NCBI RefSeq assembly: GCF_001314875.1
Contig: NZ_LJZS01000027.1
Location: forward strand, 1 to 33,342
From: Halomonas sp. HL-48
GTDB lineage: Bacteria; Pseudomonadota; Gammaproteobacteria; Pseudomonadales; Halomonadaceae
Direction: 5' to 3'
Length of the DNA: 33,342 bases
Below the pieces are notes generated by a model. It saw only the letters and a list, made by a program, of their open reading frames with translations. It did not search any database and was not told the origin of the DNA. Position 1 is the stretch's first letter. The number at the start of each line of letters is the position of its first letter. The position numbers and the translations under genes are program-made. This document shows, piece by piece, positions 25,666 through 33,342 of the stretch.

Positions 25666-26534
25666 ATCAGGATCGTCAGGCGATCCTCTATGGCCTGGGG
25701 GCGGTGGCCCTGTGGTCCACCGTCGCCACCGCCTTCAAGGTGGCGCTGGCCTGGATGTCGCCGCTGGAGCTCATGTGGCTGGCGTCGCTGGTGTCCTGGG
25801 CGCTGATGGGCGCCATTGTGGTGTATCAAGGCAACGCCGATGTCGCCCTGAGGAAGGGCTGGAAGACTGCTGCCTGGGCCGGGTTGATGAATCCGGTGGG
25901 CTATTACCTAGTGTTGTTTGCCGCCTATGACCGGCTGCCCGGCCAGGAAGCCATGGCGCTCAACTACACCTGGGCGTTGGCCATGGCCTTTCTGGCCGTT
26001 CCGTTGCTGGGCCACCGCCTTACTCGCACGGATGTAGCCGCCGGGCTGGTCGCCTACTCGGGGGTGTGGGTGATCGCCACCCGCGGCGACGTGTTCAACG
26101 TCACCTTTGCCGACCCCCTCGGGGTGGTCTTTGCGCTAGCATCCACGCTGCTATGGGCACTTTACTGGTTGCTCAATGCCCGCGATAAGCGCCCGCCGCT
26201 GGTCGGTCAGTGGCAGAACTTCACGGTCGGGCTGCCGATACTCACGTTGCTGCTGTTAGTGGGCCCCGGCTTTCAATGGCACAGCGGGCCAGCGCTGATG
26301 GCCGGCATTTACGTCGGGCTGTTTGAGATGGGGATCGCGTTCATTTTATGGCAGCTCGCGGTCCACAAAGTCTCGCGCACCGCCAAGGTCTCGAACCTGA
26401 TTTTCCTTTCCCCACCCGTGTCTTTATTGTTACTTTTTGTTATTGTCGGTGAGTCGATTTACCCTTCAACGCTGGTGGGGCTGGCGTTGATCCTGGCCGG
26501 ATTGGGCTGGCAGCAGGCACGCAGTACTCGCTAA
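25662..26534 (+). CDS. DMT-family transporter (EamA type)
   Basis: The 290-residue protein has ten hydrophobic segments arranged as two EamA repeats (about 5-140 and 150-288), the pattern of drug/metabolite exporters. The substrate is unknown. It is translationally coupled to the SelW-like gene by a four-base overlap. No clear terminator follows. Confidence 0.9.
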   Translation: MNQDRQAILYGLGAVALWSTVATAFKVALAWMSPLELMWLASLVSWALMGAIVVYQGNADVALRKGWKTAAWAGLMNPVGYYLVLFAAYDRLPGQEAMALNYTWALAMAFLAVPLLGHRLTRTDVAAGLVAYSGVWVIATRGDVFNVTFADPLGVVFALASTLLWALYWLLNARDKRPPLVGQWQNFTVGLPILTLLLLVGPGFQWHSGPALMAGIYVGLFEMGIAFILWQLAVHKVSRTAKVSNLIFLSPPVSLLLLFVIVGESIYPSTLVGLALILAGLGWQQARSTR

Positions 26535-26910
26535 GCTGTCGGCGTTCAGAGCGTAACTCTTATTGTGATACAGCTAGTTAGCCTTAGCTTCAATAAAAGT
26601 TGTAAAATTCGCGCGTTTAATTTGGCGCAAAGTGTAATTTTGTATTACGATCATTTACATTAATGATTCCGACGTAGCCTATAAATAGGGAGCGCGTCAT
26701 CAAGGTGCTTCATCTCTTCGCATGAACAACGTCATAACCGACGTTTCAAGAGCCAAGCACCGCCAAGGTAGGGAAGCCGGGAATGGATGCGCCGCCTGTA
26801 CATGCCAAGTGTTGGGTGAGTCCCGCGATAAAAAACAACGTATCAATTGCAATCGATGATGGAGGAAGCAAGCCGCTGTCATCGGCTCATCATTCATGAG
26901 GGGACCACAC
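26535..26910 (+). promoter_or_regulatory. AT-rich promoter region and long leader of the secretion locus
   Basis: This 376-bp space holds no gene I can support. The first 150 bp are clearly AT-rich compared with the coding regions. TATAAA (26680-26685) could be the -10, with a weakly placed TTTACA/TTACAT as the -35. That would give a leader of roughly 220 nt. The leader contains a long multi-segment hairpin (26704-26761). Just before the tolC start lies AGGGG. Confidence 0.5.
26704..26761 (+). other. Multi-segment stem in the tolC leader
   Basis: Three arms nest in order: GGTGCTT (26704-26710) with AAGCACC (26755-26761), CTCTT (26714-26718) with AAGAG (26748-26752), and AACGTC (26728-26733) with GACGTT (26740-26745) around a six-base loop. 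Such nesting is unlikely by chance and suggests a structured RNA or a protein-binding leader. Confidence 0.5.
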
Positions 26911-28752
26911 ATGAAAAATACCATTGGCACCAACGCGGTTTACCAGCGGTTTGGCGTTTCACGCCTTCTTCAGGCGACGGCTCTGGGCGCTGGCCTGGTA
27001 CTCCTGCCACTCAGTCAGGCAGTGGCGCAGCAGTTGCCATCCGACATGTCGGTGCCGGGCTCATCCAACCTGCAGGAAACCGTTCAACAGGCCATCACCC
27101 AGAACCCCGAAGTCAATTCGGCGTTTCGTGCCTTTAACGCCGCCGGGTTCGATAAGGACGAAGCGTTCGGTGGCTATCTGCCGAGCGTTGATGCGACGGC
27201 CGGGGTAGGGCGTGAGTCAGTCGAGGGTGATGGCCGCGGCAGCTTTGATACGGACTTCGCTCAGCTCGAGCTGACGCAGATGGTCTACGATGGCTTTGCC
27301 ACCGCCGGCCGCGTCGAGCAGTTGGACCGTGCGCAACTGGTCCGTTACTACGAGCTGCTGGGTGCCAGTGAAACCGTCGCGCTTGAAGCGACCACGGCGT
27401 ACGCCGATGTGCTGCGTTATCGCGAGCTGGTGCGCCTAGCCCAGGATAACTATCGCCAGCACATCCGCGTCTACGACCAGATCGATGAACGCGCGCGCTC
27501 CGGTGCTGGGCGGGGCGTCGACCTTGAACAGATTACCGGTCGTGTGGCGCTCGCTGAGTCCAACCTGTTGACCGAAGCGTCCAACCTGCACGATGTGTCC
27601 GCGCGCTACAATCGCATCGTCGGCGACCTGCCGGTTGAAAACCTGGAACCCGCGCCCGAGTTTTCCGATGAACTGCCCAGTTCGGTTCAGGAAGCCGTCA
27701 GCCTCGCTTTTGAGGGTAACCCCGATTTCCATGCCGCGATCGAGGATATTGCCGCGTCTCGTGCCGAGCAGGATGTCGCCAAGTCAGGCTTCCATCCGCG
27801 GGTGGACATCGTCGGCCGGACCGGCAGCAATAACGACGACTCCGCTCCCGTGGGTCGCCGGGATCAAAGTAGCCTGGAAGTGATCGCCAGCATGAACCTG
27901 TACCGCGGTGGCTCGGACCTGGCCTCATTCCGTGCGGCCAGTGAACGCATCGAAGAAGCCGTCGATAACCGCGAGCTGGCCTGTCACAACGTTCGCCAGA
28001 CCACGCAGATCGCCTACGCGGATACCCAGCGACTGCGCGAGCAGATGCGCTACCTTAACCAGCACCGCCAGTCGATTGACCGCGTGCGTGGTGCTTACCA
28101 GCAGCAGTTCGATATCGGCGAGCGCACTCTGCTAGACGTGCTGGACAGCGAGAACGAATTCTTCGAAGCCAGCCGTGCCTACGCAAACGCGCAGTACGAT
28201 GTGGCCATTGCCGATGCCGAGACGCTGGCATCGATGGGTCAGCTGATGCGTACCCTTGAAGTATCCCGTGCCGACATGCCGAGCCTTGCGGATCTGGACA
28301 GCGATGGCGTTGAGCTCGATGCCGAGACGATCTGCTCGGACCAGGCACCGGCTAACTATTCGCTGGAGGATCTGGTGGGTAGCACAAGCAACGGCGCCTC
28401 TTCTGAGGGCCGCACGACGAGTTCCGTGGGAACGGATAACGCCGTTGACACCTTTTCCGTCGCCGAGGGAACAAGCAATACCATGAAGGGCCCTTCAACC
28501 TTCACGGATGAGCTTGTTAACACCACGCCAGCGTCTGCGAATGCGTTTCTTCAGGTGGCCGCTCTCAGTAGTCAGGCCTCTGCGGTCGCGTTACAAGAAA
28601 CCCTCGAAAAGCAGTTGAACACATCAACCCGTGTGGTGAACGATGGCGGTTTGTACCGTGTGCAAGTCGGTACCACCGACGATGCCGCGCCAGACTTTCG
28701 TCGCCAATTAAGCGATCTGGGCTATGTAGAAGCGTTTATCGTCAGTAGTTAA
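26911..28752 (+). CDS. TolC-family outer membrane channel with C-terminal SPOR domain
   Basis: This is the outer membrane duct of a type I secretion system. From ATG 26911, which has AGGGG upstream, it has 613 residues. A signal peptide ends near QAVA-QQ (residue 39). The two TolC repeats cover about 50-460, with typical coiled segments (e.g. YADVLRYRELVRLAQDNY and the ERTLLDVLDSENEFFEA stretch). A Ser/Thr-rich linker (about 485-540) leads to a SPOR-like domain (about 543-613), which begins FLQVAALSSQASAVALQETL. SPOR domains bind glycan-stripped peptidoglycan, so the channel may be tied to the cell wall. It most resembles LapE/AggA-type proteins. Confidence 0.9.
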   Translation: MKNTIGTNAVYQRFGVSRLLQATALGAGLVLLPLSQAVAQQLPSDMSVPGSSNLQETVQQAITQNPEVNSAFRAFNAAGFDKDEAFGGYLPSVDATAGVGRESVEGDGRGSFDTDFAQLELTQMVYDGFATAGRVEQLDRAQLVRYYELLGASETVALEATTAYADVLRYRELVRLAQDNYRQHIRVYDQIDERARSGAGRGVDLEQITGRVALAESNLLTEASNLHDVSARYNRIVGDLPVENLEPAPEFSDELPSSVQEAVSLAFEGNPDFHAAIEDIAASRAEQDVAKSGFHPRVDIVGRTGSNNDDSAPVGRRDQSSLEVIASMNLYRGGSDLASFRAASERIEEAVDNRELACHNVRQTTQIAYADTQRLREQMRYLNQHRQSIDRVRGAYQQQFDIGERTLLDVLDSENEFFEASRAYANAQYDVAIADAETLASMGQLMRTLEVSRADMPSLADLDSDGVELDAETICSDQAPANYSLEDLVGSTSNGASSEGRTTSSVGTDNAVDTFSVAEGTSNTMKGPSTFTDELVNTTPASANAFLQVAALSSQASAVALQETLEKQLNTSTRVVNDGGLYRVQVGTTDDAAPDFRRQLSDLGYVEAFIVSS

Positions 28753-28756
28753 TTGA

Positions 28757-28842
28757 GTGAATGGCGCTGTAGGTTGTTTCGCGTTCTTTCTGTATTGTTG
28801 ATTTATTGATTAGCGCGAAATAACCACGCTTGGCTCATTCAC
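28757..28842 (+). other. Long nested hairpin between tolC and the ABC exporter gene
   Basis: GGTTGTTTCGCG (28772-28783) pairs with CGCGAAATAACC (28814-28825), 12 pairs with one G-T. GTGAATG (28757-28763) pairs with CATTCAC (28836-28842) outside it. The 30-base loop is AT-rich. There is no T-run after the stem, so processing or partial attenuation is more likely than full termination. Confidence 0.55.
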
Positions 28843-28875
28843 CTAGGCGGGCGGCATTTATGATTTGGGGTATGT

Positions 28876-31044
28876 GTGTCTAACGAAAAAGACGTAACTG
28901 CAGACGAACCATCTAACCGAACCGAGACTGACGAGCTGCTGGAGTGTCTGGTAGCCGTAGCGGCAATGCATCATCACGATGCAACGCGGGAAGCGTTGGT
29001 CGCGGGTCTCCCGCTTGAAGAAGGCAAGCTGACACCCGGTGTCTTGGGGCGTGCCGCCACGCGTGCTGATCTCACCGCCCGGTTGGTCAAATCTCGCCTG
29101 TCACAGCTGAACCCCGCGCTGTTCCCGGTCATTTTGCTTCTGGAAGCCGGGCGCGCCTGTGTGTTGCTCAACCTGGACCTTAAAAACGGCCAGGCCGAAG
29201 TCATCTTTCCCGAGCTTGGCGATGCCAGTTCGATTGTCAGCCTCTCCGGCCTGCAGGATGCCTACAGTGGTCAAGCCGCTTATGTAAGGCCCAAATACCG
29301 GTTCGATGCGCGTGGTCCAGAAGTCAAAAAGCAGCGCTCACGGCACTGGTTCTGGGGTGTCATCCGCGAGAACCGCAAGCTTTATCGCGACGTCCTGTTG
29401 GGGTCGATGGTCATCAACCTGTTTGCCATCGCCATGCCGCTGTTCGTCATGAACGTCTACGACCGGGTGGTGCCCAACGCCGCCACTGAAACCCTCTGGG
29501 TACTGGCCGTCGGCATCTTTATTGTACTGTGTTTCGATCTGGCGCTGCGCCTGATGCGTAACGCCTTTGTGGACCTGGCAGCCAGCCGCGCCGATGTGAA
29601 GCTGACTTCCAGCATCATGTCCCGCGTGCTGGGCATGCGCATGGAAGCCAAACCGGCATCGACCGGGTCGTTTACCGCCACCCTTCAGTCCTTTGAATCG
29701 GTGCGCGCGTTCATTGGCTCGGCCACCGTTGTCGCGCTGGTGGATTTGCCCTTTGTGGTGCTGTTTGCCGCGCTGATTGCGCTGATTGGCGTGCCGCTGG
29801 TCATCCCGATCGTGGTGGGGGCGGTCTTCGTCTTGCTCTATGCACTGGCCGCCCAGAGCAAGCTGCACGAGCTTTCCGAGACCACCTGGCGCATTGGTGC
29901 CCAGCGCAATGCCACGTTGGTGGAGTCCGTCGGCAATCTGGAAACCGTCAAGGCGCTGCGCAGCGAAAGCCGTCTGCAGGGTAGCTGGGAGCGAGCCTCG
30001 GCGTTTCTGTCGCGCACCGCCGCCCAACTGCGCCTGGTCAGCTCATCGGTAACCAGCGTGGCGTTATGGACCCAGCACACCGTAGCGGTGGCGATCATCG
30101 TGATCGGGGTCTACTTGATTATTGAAGGCGACCTGACCCAGGGCGGGCTGATTGCCGCGTACCTGCTGTCGTCTCGAGCCATGGCGCCGATCAGCCAGGC
30201 GGCGGGGCTGATGGCGCAATACCATCAGTCGTCCACCGCGCTGCAGTCGCTCAACGATGTCATGGACAAGCCCATCGAGCGTGTTGAAGGCAAGGCTTAC
30301 ATCAGCCGCCCGGTGGTGCGCGGCGATATCAAGTTCGATGGCGTGAGTCTGAGCTATCCCGAAGCGGAGCGCAGCGCCCTGAACGATGTGAGCTTCCGGC
30401 TTAAGCCCGGCGAAAAAGTGGCTCTTATCGGCCGCGTCGGCTCGGGTAAGTCAACGCTCAGCAAGCTGCTGCTGGCGCTTTATCAGCCCACTAGTGGGGC
30501 CGTGCTGCTGGATGACGTGGATATTCGTCAGTTCGACCCGATGCAGCTACGCCGTCACATCGGCTACGTGCCCCAGGATATCGCGCTATTTTTCGGCACG
30601 CTGCGCGACAACATACTGGCCGGGGCCGGCAGCGAGGGTGTTGACGACGAGACCTTGCTCGAGGCGTTGAGGTTGAGCGGGCTGGAGTCGCTGGTCAAAT
30701 CGCATCCCCATGGGTTAGATCTGCCGGTCGGAGAAGGGGGCAGCATGCTTTCTGGCGGCCAGCGCCAAGCGGTGGCGATCGCCCGTGCGCTGGTCAGTGC
30801 CCCGACCGTGTTGCTCCTCGATGAGCCCACCAGCGCGATGGACCACGCTAGTGAGGAAGCATTGAAGAAAAACCTCACCCGGTTCAGCGAAGAAAAAACC
30901 ATGGTGATCGTCACTCACCGCACCTCGTTACTTTCGCTTGTCGACCGCATCATCGTCATGGATGCGGGGAAGGTGGTCGCCGACGGCCCGCGCGAACAAG
31001 TCGTTGAAGCCTTGCGTAAAGGCCAGGTGGGGAGGGCGAATTAA
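28876..31044 (+). CDS. Type I secretion ABC transporter/permease (LapB-like)
   Basis: This inner-membrane exporter of a type I system has 722 residues. The N-terminal 135 residues form a C39-like domain without an evident catalytic Cys-His pair, as in exporters that do not cleave a leader peptide. The membrane domain lies about 160-430. The ATPase domain has Walker A GRVGSGKST near 519-527, signature LSGGQRQAVAIARAL, Walker B VLLLDEPTSAMD and the switch His in VIVTHRTS. The start is GTG at 28876 with only a weak GGGG upstream. Its stop overlaps the next start by one base (TAATG). Confidence 0.92.
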   Translation: MSNEKDVTADEPSNRTETDELLECLVAVAAMHHHDATREALVAGLPLEEGKLTPGVLGRAATRADLTARLVKSRLSQLNPALFPVILLLEAGRACVLLNLDLKNGQAEVIFPELGDASSIVSLSGLQDAYSGQAAYVRPKYRFDARGPEVKKQRSRHWFWGVIRENRKLYRDVLLGSMVINLFAIAMPLFVMNVYDRVVPNAATETLWVLAVGIFIVLCFDLALRLMRNAFVDLAASRADVKLTSSIMSRVLGMRMEAKPASTGSFTATLQSFESVRAFIGSATVVALVDLPFVVLFAALIALIGVPLVIPIVVGAVFVLLYALAAQSKLHELSETTWRIGAQRNATLVESVGNLETVKALRSESRLQGSWERASAFLSRTAAQLRLVSSSVTSVALWTQHTVAVAIIVIGVYLIIEGDLTQGGLIAAYLLSSRAMAPISQAAGLMAQYHQSSTALQSLNDVMDKPIERVEGKAYISRPVVRGDIKFDGVSLSYPEAERSALNDVSFRLKPGEKVALIGRVGSGKSTLSKLLLALYQPTSGAVLLDDVDIRQFDPMQLRRHIGYVPQDIALFFGTLRDNILAGAGSEGVDDETLLEALRLSGLESLVKSHPHGLDLPVGEGGSMLSGGQRQAVAIARALVSAPTVLLLDEPTSAMDHASEEALKKNLTRFSEEKTMVIVTHRTSLLSLVDRIIVMDAGKVVADGPREQVVEALRKGQVGRAN

Positions 31045-32471
31045 TGGCTAAAAAGCGCAAATCCGCCGAACAGCAAGGTTTTGAAGCACTGGGCCGGTTC
31101 AGTGAAAAGGGCGGCAAACCCTTTCGCCCGTTCATGGACCGCTTGTTTTCCAAGCGGGTCACGTCGGCTCACCTGAACCGTGACTGGGCAAGCGACGCCG
31201 ACTGGGCGCGCATGCAGCAGGATCCGCTGCGCGCCCGCGCGTTTCTCTATGGCATTTTGCTGGCCGTGATCGCGCTACTGGTGTGGGCCTCGTTTGCCGA
31301 AATTGACGAAGTGACCCGTGGGCAGGGCCGCGTTATTCCTGCTCAACAGCTGCAGCGTGTGCAATCCTTCGATGGCGGCGTAGTCGAGGAAATTCTCGTT
31401 CAGGAAGGTGAGATGGTCGAAGCGGGCGAGGTCATCATGCGCATCGACCCCACGCGCTTCGTCTCGGATTTTCGTGAAAACCGGGTCCAAGCCCAGTCGT
31501 TAAGGGCACGCGCCGAGCGCCTGCGTGCCTTGGTGACGGATACCGCTTTCTCGCCCGAAGATGACCTGCTGGCCGAAGCGCCACTGGCCGTCTCGCAGGA
31601 ACGCGAGGTCTACGAGAGCCGACTCAACGAGCTGCGTGAGCAGGAATCCGTTATCCGCGATCGTATTCGCCAGCGCGAAGCCGAGTTGCTGGAAGCAAGC
31701 CTGAAGCGCGATACCGCTAACCGTGAACTGCAAATGGCGAGCGAAGAACTGGAACTCACCCGTCCTCTATTGTCGTCGGGTGCCGTTTCGGAAGTCGAAG
31801 TGCTGCGTCTCGAGCGTGAGGTGTCTCGTAACCGCGGCGAACGCGATCAGGCCAATGCGGCAATTGAGCGCCTTCAGGCGGCTGTGGAAGAAAGCGAATC
31901 CCAACTGCGTGAGCTGGGCGCCGAGCGGCGCGGCCAATGGCGCAATGATCTGGCTGACACGTTCAGTGAAATCAACGCCCTGAACGAAGGCAGTTCGGGC
32001 CTGCAAAACCGCGTTCAACTGGCCGACATTCGCGCGCCGGTGAAAGGGATCGTGCAGCAGTTGTATATCACCACCATCGGTGGGGTTGCCCAGGCCGGCC
32101 AGGAAGTGGTCGATATCATTCCCACCGATGACCGGCTCTTGGTGGAAGCGCGTATCGCGCCCCAGGACATAGCCTTCCTGAGCCCCGGGCAGGACGCCAC
32201 CGTCAAACTCACGGCGTATGACTATTCTCAGTACGGAGGGTTGAAAGCCGAGCTCGAAAACATCAGTGCCGACACGATTACCGATGATGATGACAACACC
32301 TTTTATCGCGTGCGCGTACGTACCGAACAGGGTGAGATCAATAACGAAGAAATGGACATCATTCCCGGGATGACGGCTCAGGTCGATATCATGACCGGCA
32401 AGCGCACCGTCATGGAATTCCTCCTCAAGCCCGTCCTGCGCGCATGGAATAATTCATTAGGGGAACGCTGA
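31044..32471 (+). CDS. HlyD-family type I secretion periplasmic adaptor (LapC-like)
   Basis: This membrane fusion protein links the ABC exporter to the TolC channel. The 475-residue protein has a cytoplasmic N-terminus (about 1-68), one transmembrane helix (about 69-90) and a lipoyl half-motif after GQGRVIPAQQLQRVQSFDGG. Long coiled coils follow (about 140-310), with the second lipoyl part IRAPVKGIVQQLYITTIGG and the beta-barrel at the C-terminus. It overlaps both neighbours by one base (TAATG and TGATG), showing a tightly coupled operon. Confidence 0.94.
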   Translation: MAKKRKSAEQQGFEALGRFSEKGGKPFRPFMDRLFSKRVTSAHLNRDWASDADWARMQQDPLRARAFLYGILLAVIALLVWASFAEIDEVTRGQGRVIPAQQLQRVQSFDGGVVEEILVQEGEMVEAGEVIMRIDPTRFVSDFRENRVQAQSLRARAERLRALVTDTAFSPEDDLLAEAPLAVSQEREVYESRLNELREQESVIRDRIRQREAELLEASLKRDTANRELQMASEELELTRPLLSSGAVSEVEVLRLEREVSRNRGERDQANAAIERLQAAVEESESQLRELGAERRGQWRNDLADTFSEINALNEGSSGLQNRVQLADIRAPVKGIVQQLYITTIGGVAQAGQEVVDIIPTDDRLLVEARIAPQDIAFLSPGQDATVKLTAYDYSQYGGLKAELENISADTITDDDDNTFYRVRVRTEQGEINNEEMDIIPGMTAQVDIMTGKRTVMEFLLKPVLRAWNNSLGER

Positions 32472-33115
32472 TGAAACATCTTTTTGTTGCTCAAGATAAA
32501 ACGCTGATGCCTCGCTGGCAGGCCGCTTTTGCTGAGGCCAAATGCGTTTCCCCTGAACAGGCTGAACGTCTTGCCGATGCCGACACGCTGGTGTGGGTGT
32601 TGAAAGAGGAGCAAGAAACCGACGGGCCTTCCCTGGTGCGACGTATTGCCAAGCAATCCACCGTCGTGGTGCTGTCGATGATGCCCGACAACACCGCCGC
32701 CATCGATGCGCTCCAGCAAGGTGCCCGCGGCTATGCCCATGCCCTTAGCCCGGCCGATAGCCTGAAGCAGATTGCCATGGTGGTCATGAACCAGGGAATC
32801 TGGGTGCCGCCTGACGTCATGGCCCAGGTGATGGGCAGCACCTGGCGGCTGCTCAACGGCGATCAGCAGGTACAGCCCGACGTGCTGGCGGTACTCACCC
32901 AACGCGAGCGTGAAGTGGCGCTGGCCGTAGCGAAAGGGGCCAGTAACAAAGTGGTCGCCCGCGAGCTCGACATTACCGAGCGCACGGTCAAAGCTCACTT
33001 GACCGCCATCTTCAGCAAGCTGGACATCCACGACCGGCTGCAGTTGATCATTAAGCTAACCGGCAAAGGGGTAGCATCAGCTACCAAGGACTCCACCAGC
33101 TATTCCTCAACCTGA
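32471..33115 (+). CDS. LuxR-family regulator with a degenerate receiver domain
   Basis: The 214-residue protein has a C-terminal LuxR-type helix-turn-helix (about 137-197): LTQREREVALAVAKGASNKVVARELDITERTVKAHLTAI. The N-terminal 120 residues have the length and rhythm of a receiver, but the phospho-acceptor Asp after strand 3 is missing (LVWVLKEEQ). The Lys of strand 5 is not evident either. It is therefore probably not controlled by phosphorylation. Its start overlaps the adaptor stop (TGATG), so it is made together with the exporter and may regulate adhesin or biofilm genes; that is inferred from position. Confidence 0.88.
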   Translation: MKHLFVAQDKTLMPRWQAAFAEAKCVSPEQAERLADADTLVWVLKEEQETDGPSLVRRIAKQSTVVVLSMMPDNTAAIDALQQGARGYAHALSPADSLKQIAMVVMNQGIWVPPDVMAQVMGSTWRLLNGDQQVQPDVLAVLTQREREVALAVAKGASNKVVARELDITERTVKAHLTAIFSKLDIHDRLQLIIKLTGKGVASATKDSTSYSST

Positions 33116-33146
33116 GCCCAGGCTGGCCGCGCTACTCACATCCTCG

Positions 33147-33175
33147 CACGCGCCTCACGCGTGGCTATTTCTTGC
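33147..33175 (+). terminator. Possible terminator after the secretion operon
   Basis: The stem CACGCG/CGCGTG with loop CCTCA is followed by GCTATTTCTT. The T-tract is interrupted, so confidence is moderate. Confidence 0.4.
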
Positions 33176-33238
33176 TGATTCCTGCTGAGCGTTGTCTGCC
33201 TACCCTCATGTCATCGCATGTGAGGCGTCCAGGGCTTT

Positions 33239-33342
33239 AGGCTTTGTCTGAAAAGTCGGCGAGCGAAGGCCAGACAAGGCAAAAATCGGCGAAAAGACGG
33301 AGTTTACGTAGTGTAAATGAGTACTTTGAGCCGATTTTTAAC
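33239..33342. repeat. Palindromic intergenic repeat cut by the window edge
   Basis: GCTTTGTCTG (33241-33250) pairs with CAGACAAGGC (33271-33280). AAAAATCGGC (33281-33290) pairs perfectly with GCCGATTTTT (33330-33339), and inside it TTTAC/GTAAA pair around GTAGT. The nested symmetry and lack of coding potential suggest a small mobile or repeated element (MITE- or REP-like) that continues beyond the window. Confidence 0.5.

Noticed and set aside
26690..26890. Known riboswitch (c-di-GMP class I or cobalamin) in the tolC leader
   Set aside because: The leader is structured, but the conserved cores of these classes (e.g. a B12 box or the GEMM core) are not present.
28876..29300. Active C39 peptidase domain in the ABC exporter
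   Set aside because: The catalytic Cys and His pattern of C39 peptidases is not evident; it fits the degenerate C39-like domain of adhesin exporters.

Overview
The window looks like chromosomal DNA of a GC-rich gammaproteobacterium, most likely a halomonad (Halomonas or a close relative). The evidence is the gene repertoire and order (rnr-rlmB, rpsF-rpsR-DUF2232-rplI-dnaB, phaR next to purD), CCA-encoding tRNA genes, a Coq7-family protein and acidic proteins. The genus is an inference from protein character. Nothing here marks a plasmid or prophage.

Layout. Positions 1-500 hold a minus-strand array of three tRNA-Leu(CAG) genes. 590-3918 holds RNase R and the 23S rRNA methyltransferase RlmB. 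4135-7654 holds ribosomal proteins S6, S18 and L9, a DUF2232 membrane protein between S18 and L9, and the replicative helicase DnaB. 7724-8446 holds two small genes, the second behind a strongly folded leader that pairs with its ribosome binding site. 8465-13854 is a light-related block: a DCC thioredoxin-like protein, an FeS-type photolyase, ferrochelatase, a DUF2256 zinc-ribbon protein, a DASH-type cryptochrome and a DUF3429 membrane protein. 13952-16544 holds an MltB-type transglycosylase, a secreted retropepsin-like protein and RsmE. 16679-22765 holds PhaR, PurD, a hotdog thioesterase, PrkB, a HIT protein, a Coq7-family protein and EttA. 22932-26534 holds a small charged protein, a stand-alone short LOV photoreceptor, an MFS transporter, a SelW-like protein and a DMT transporter. 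26911-33115 is a type I secretion locus (TolC-SPOR, ABC exporter, HlyD adaptor) with an overlapping LuxR-type regulator. The window ends inside a palindromic intergenic repeat.

How the parts work together. The photolyase, cryptochrome, ferrochelatase and LOV protein suggest a blue-light or photodamage response. The promoter regions of hemH/photolyase and DUF2256/cryptochrome share a two-part element (ATGTACAA, TAAT, then GTATAA). The secretion locus resembles LapE-LapB-LapC adhesin export. It has a folded leader, a long hairpin between the first two genes, and one-base stop/start overlaps from the ABC gene to the regulator.

Most notable signals: (1) the shared light-box-like element; (2) the leader hairpin at 8039-8137 that covers a Shine-Dalgarno; (3) a Coq7 homologue in which two of the four conserved iron-binding glutamates are replaced (N91, K175); (4) a short LOV protein; (5) the TolC-SPOR fusion and its two RNA-like structures; (6) a possible leaderless upstream ORF coupled to rnr. 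All functional statements are read from sequence and remembered family features; no search or folding program was run.
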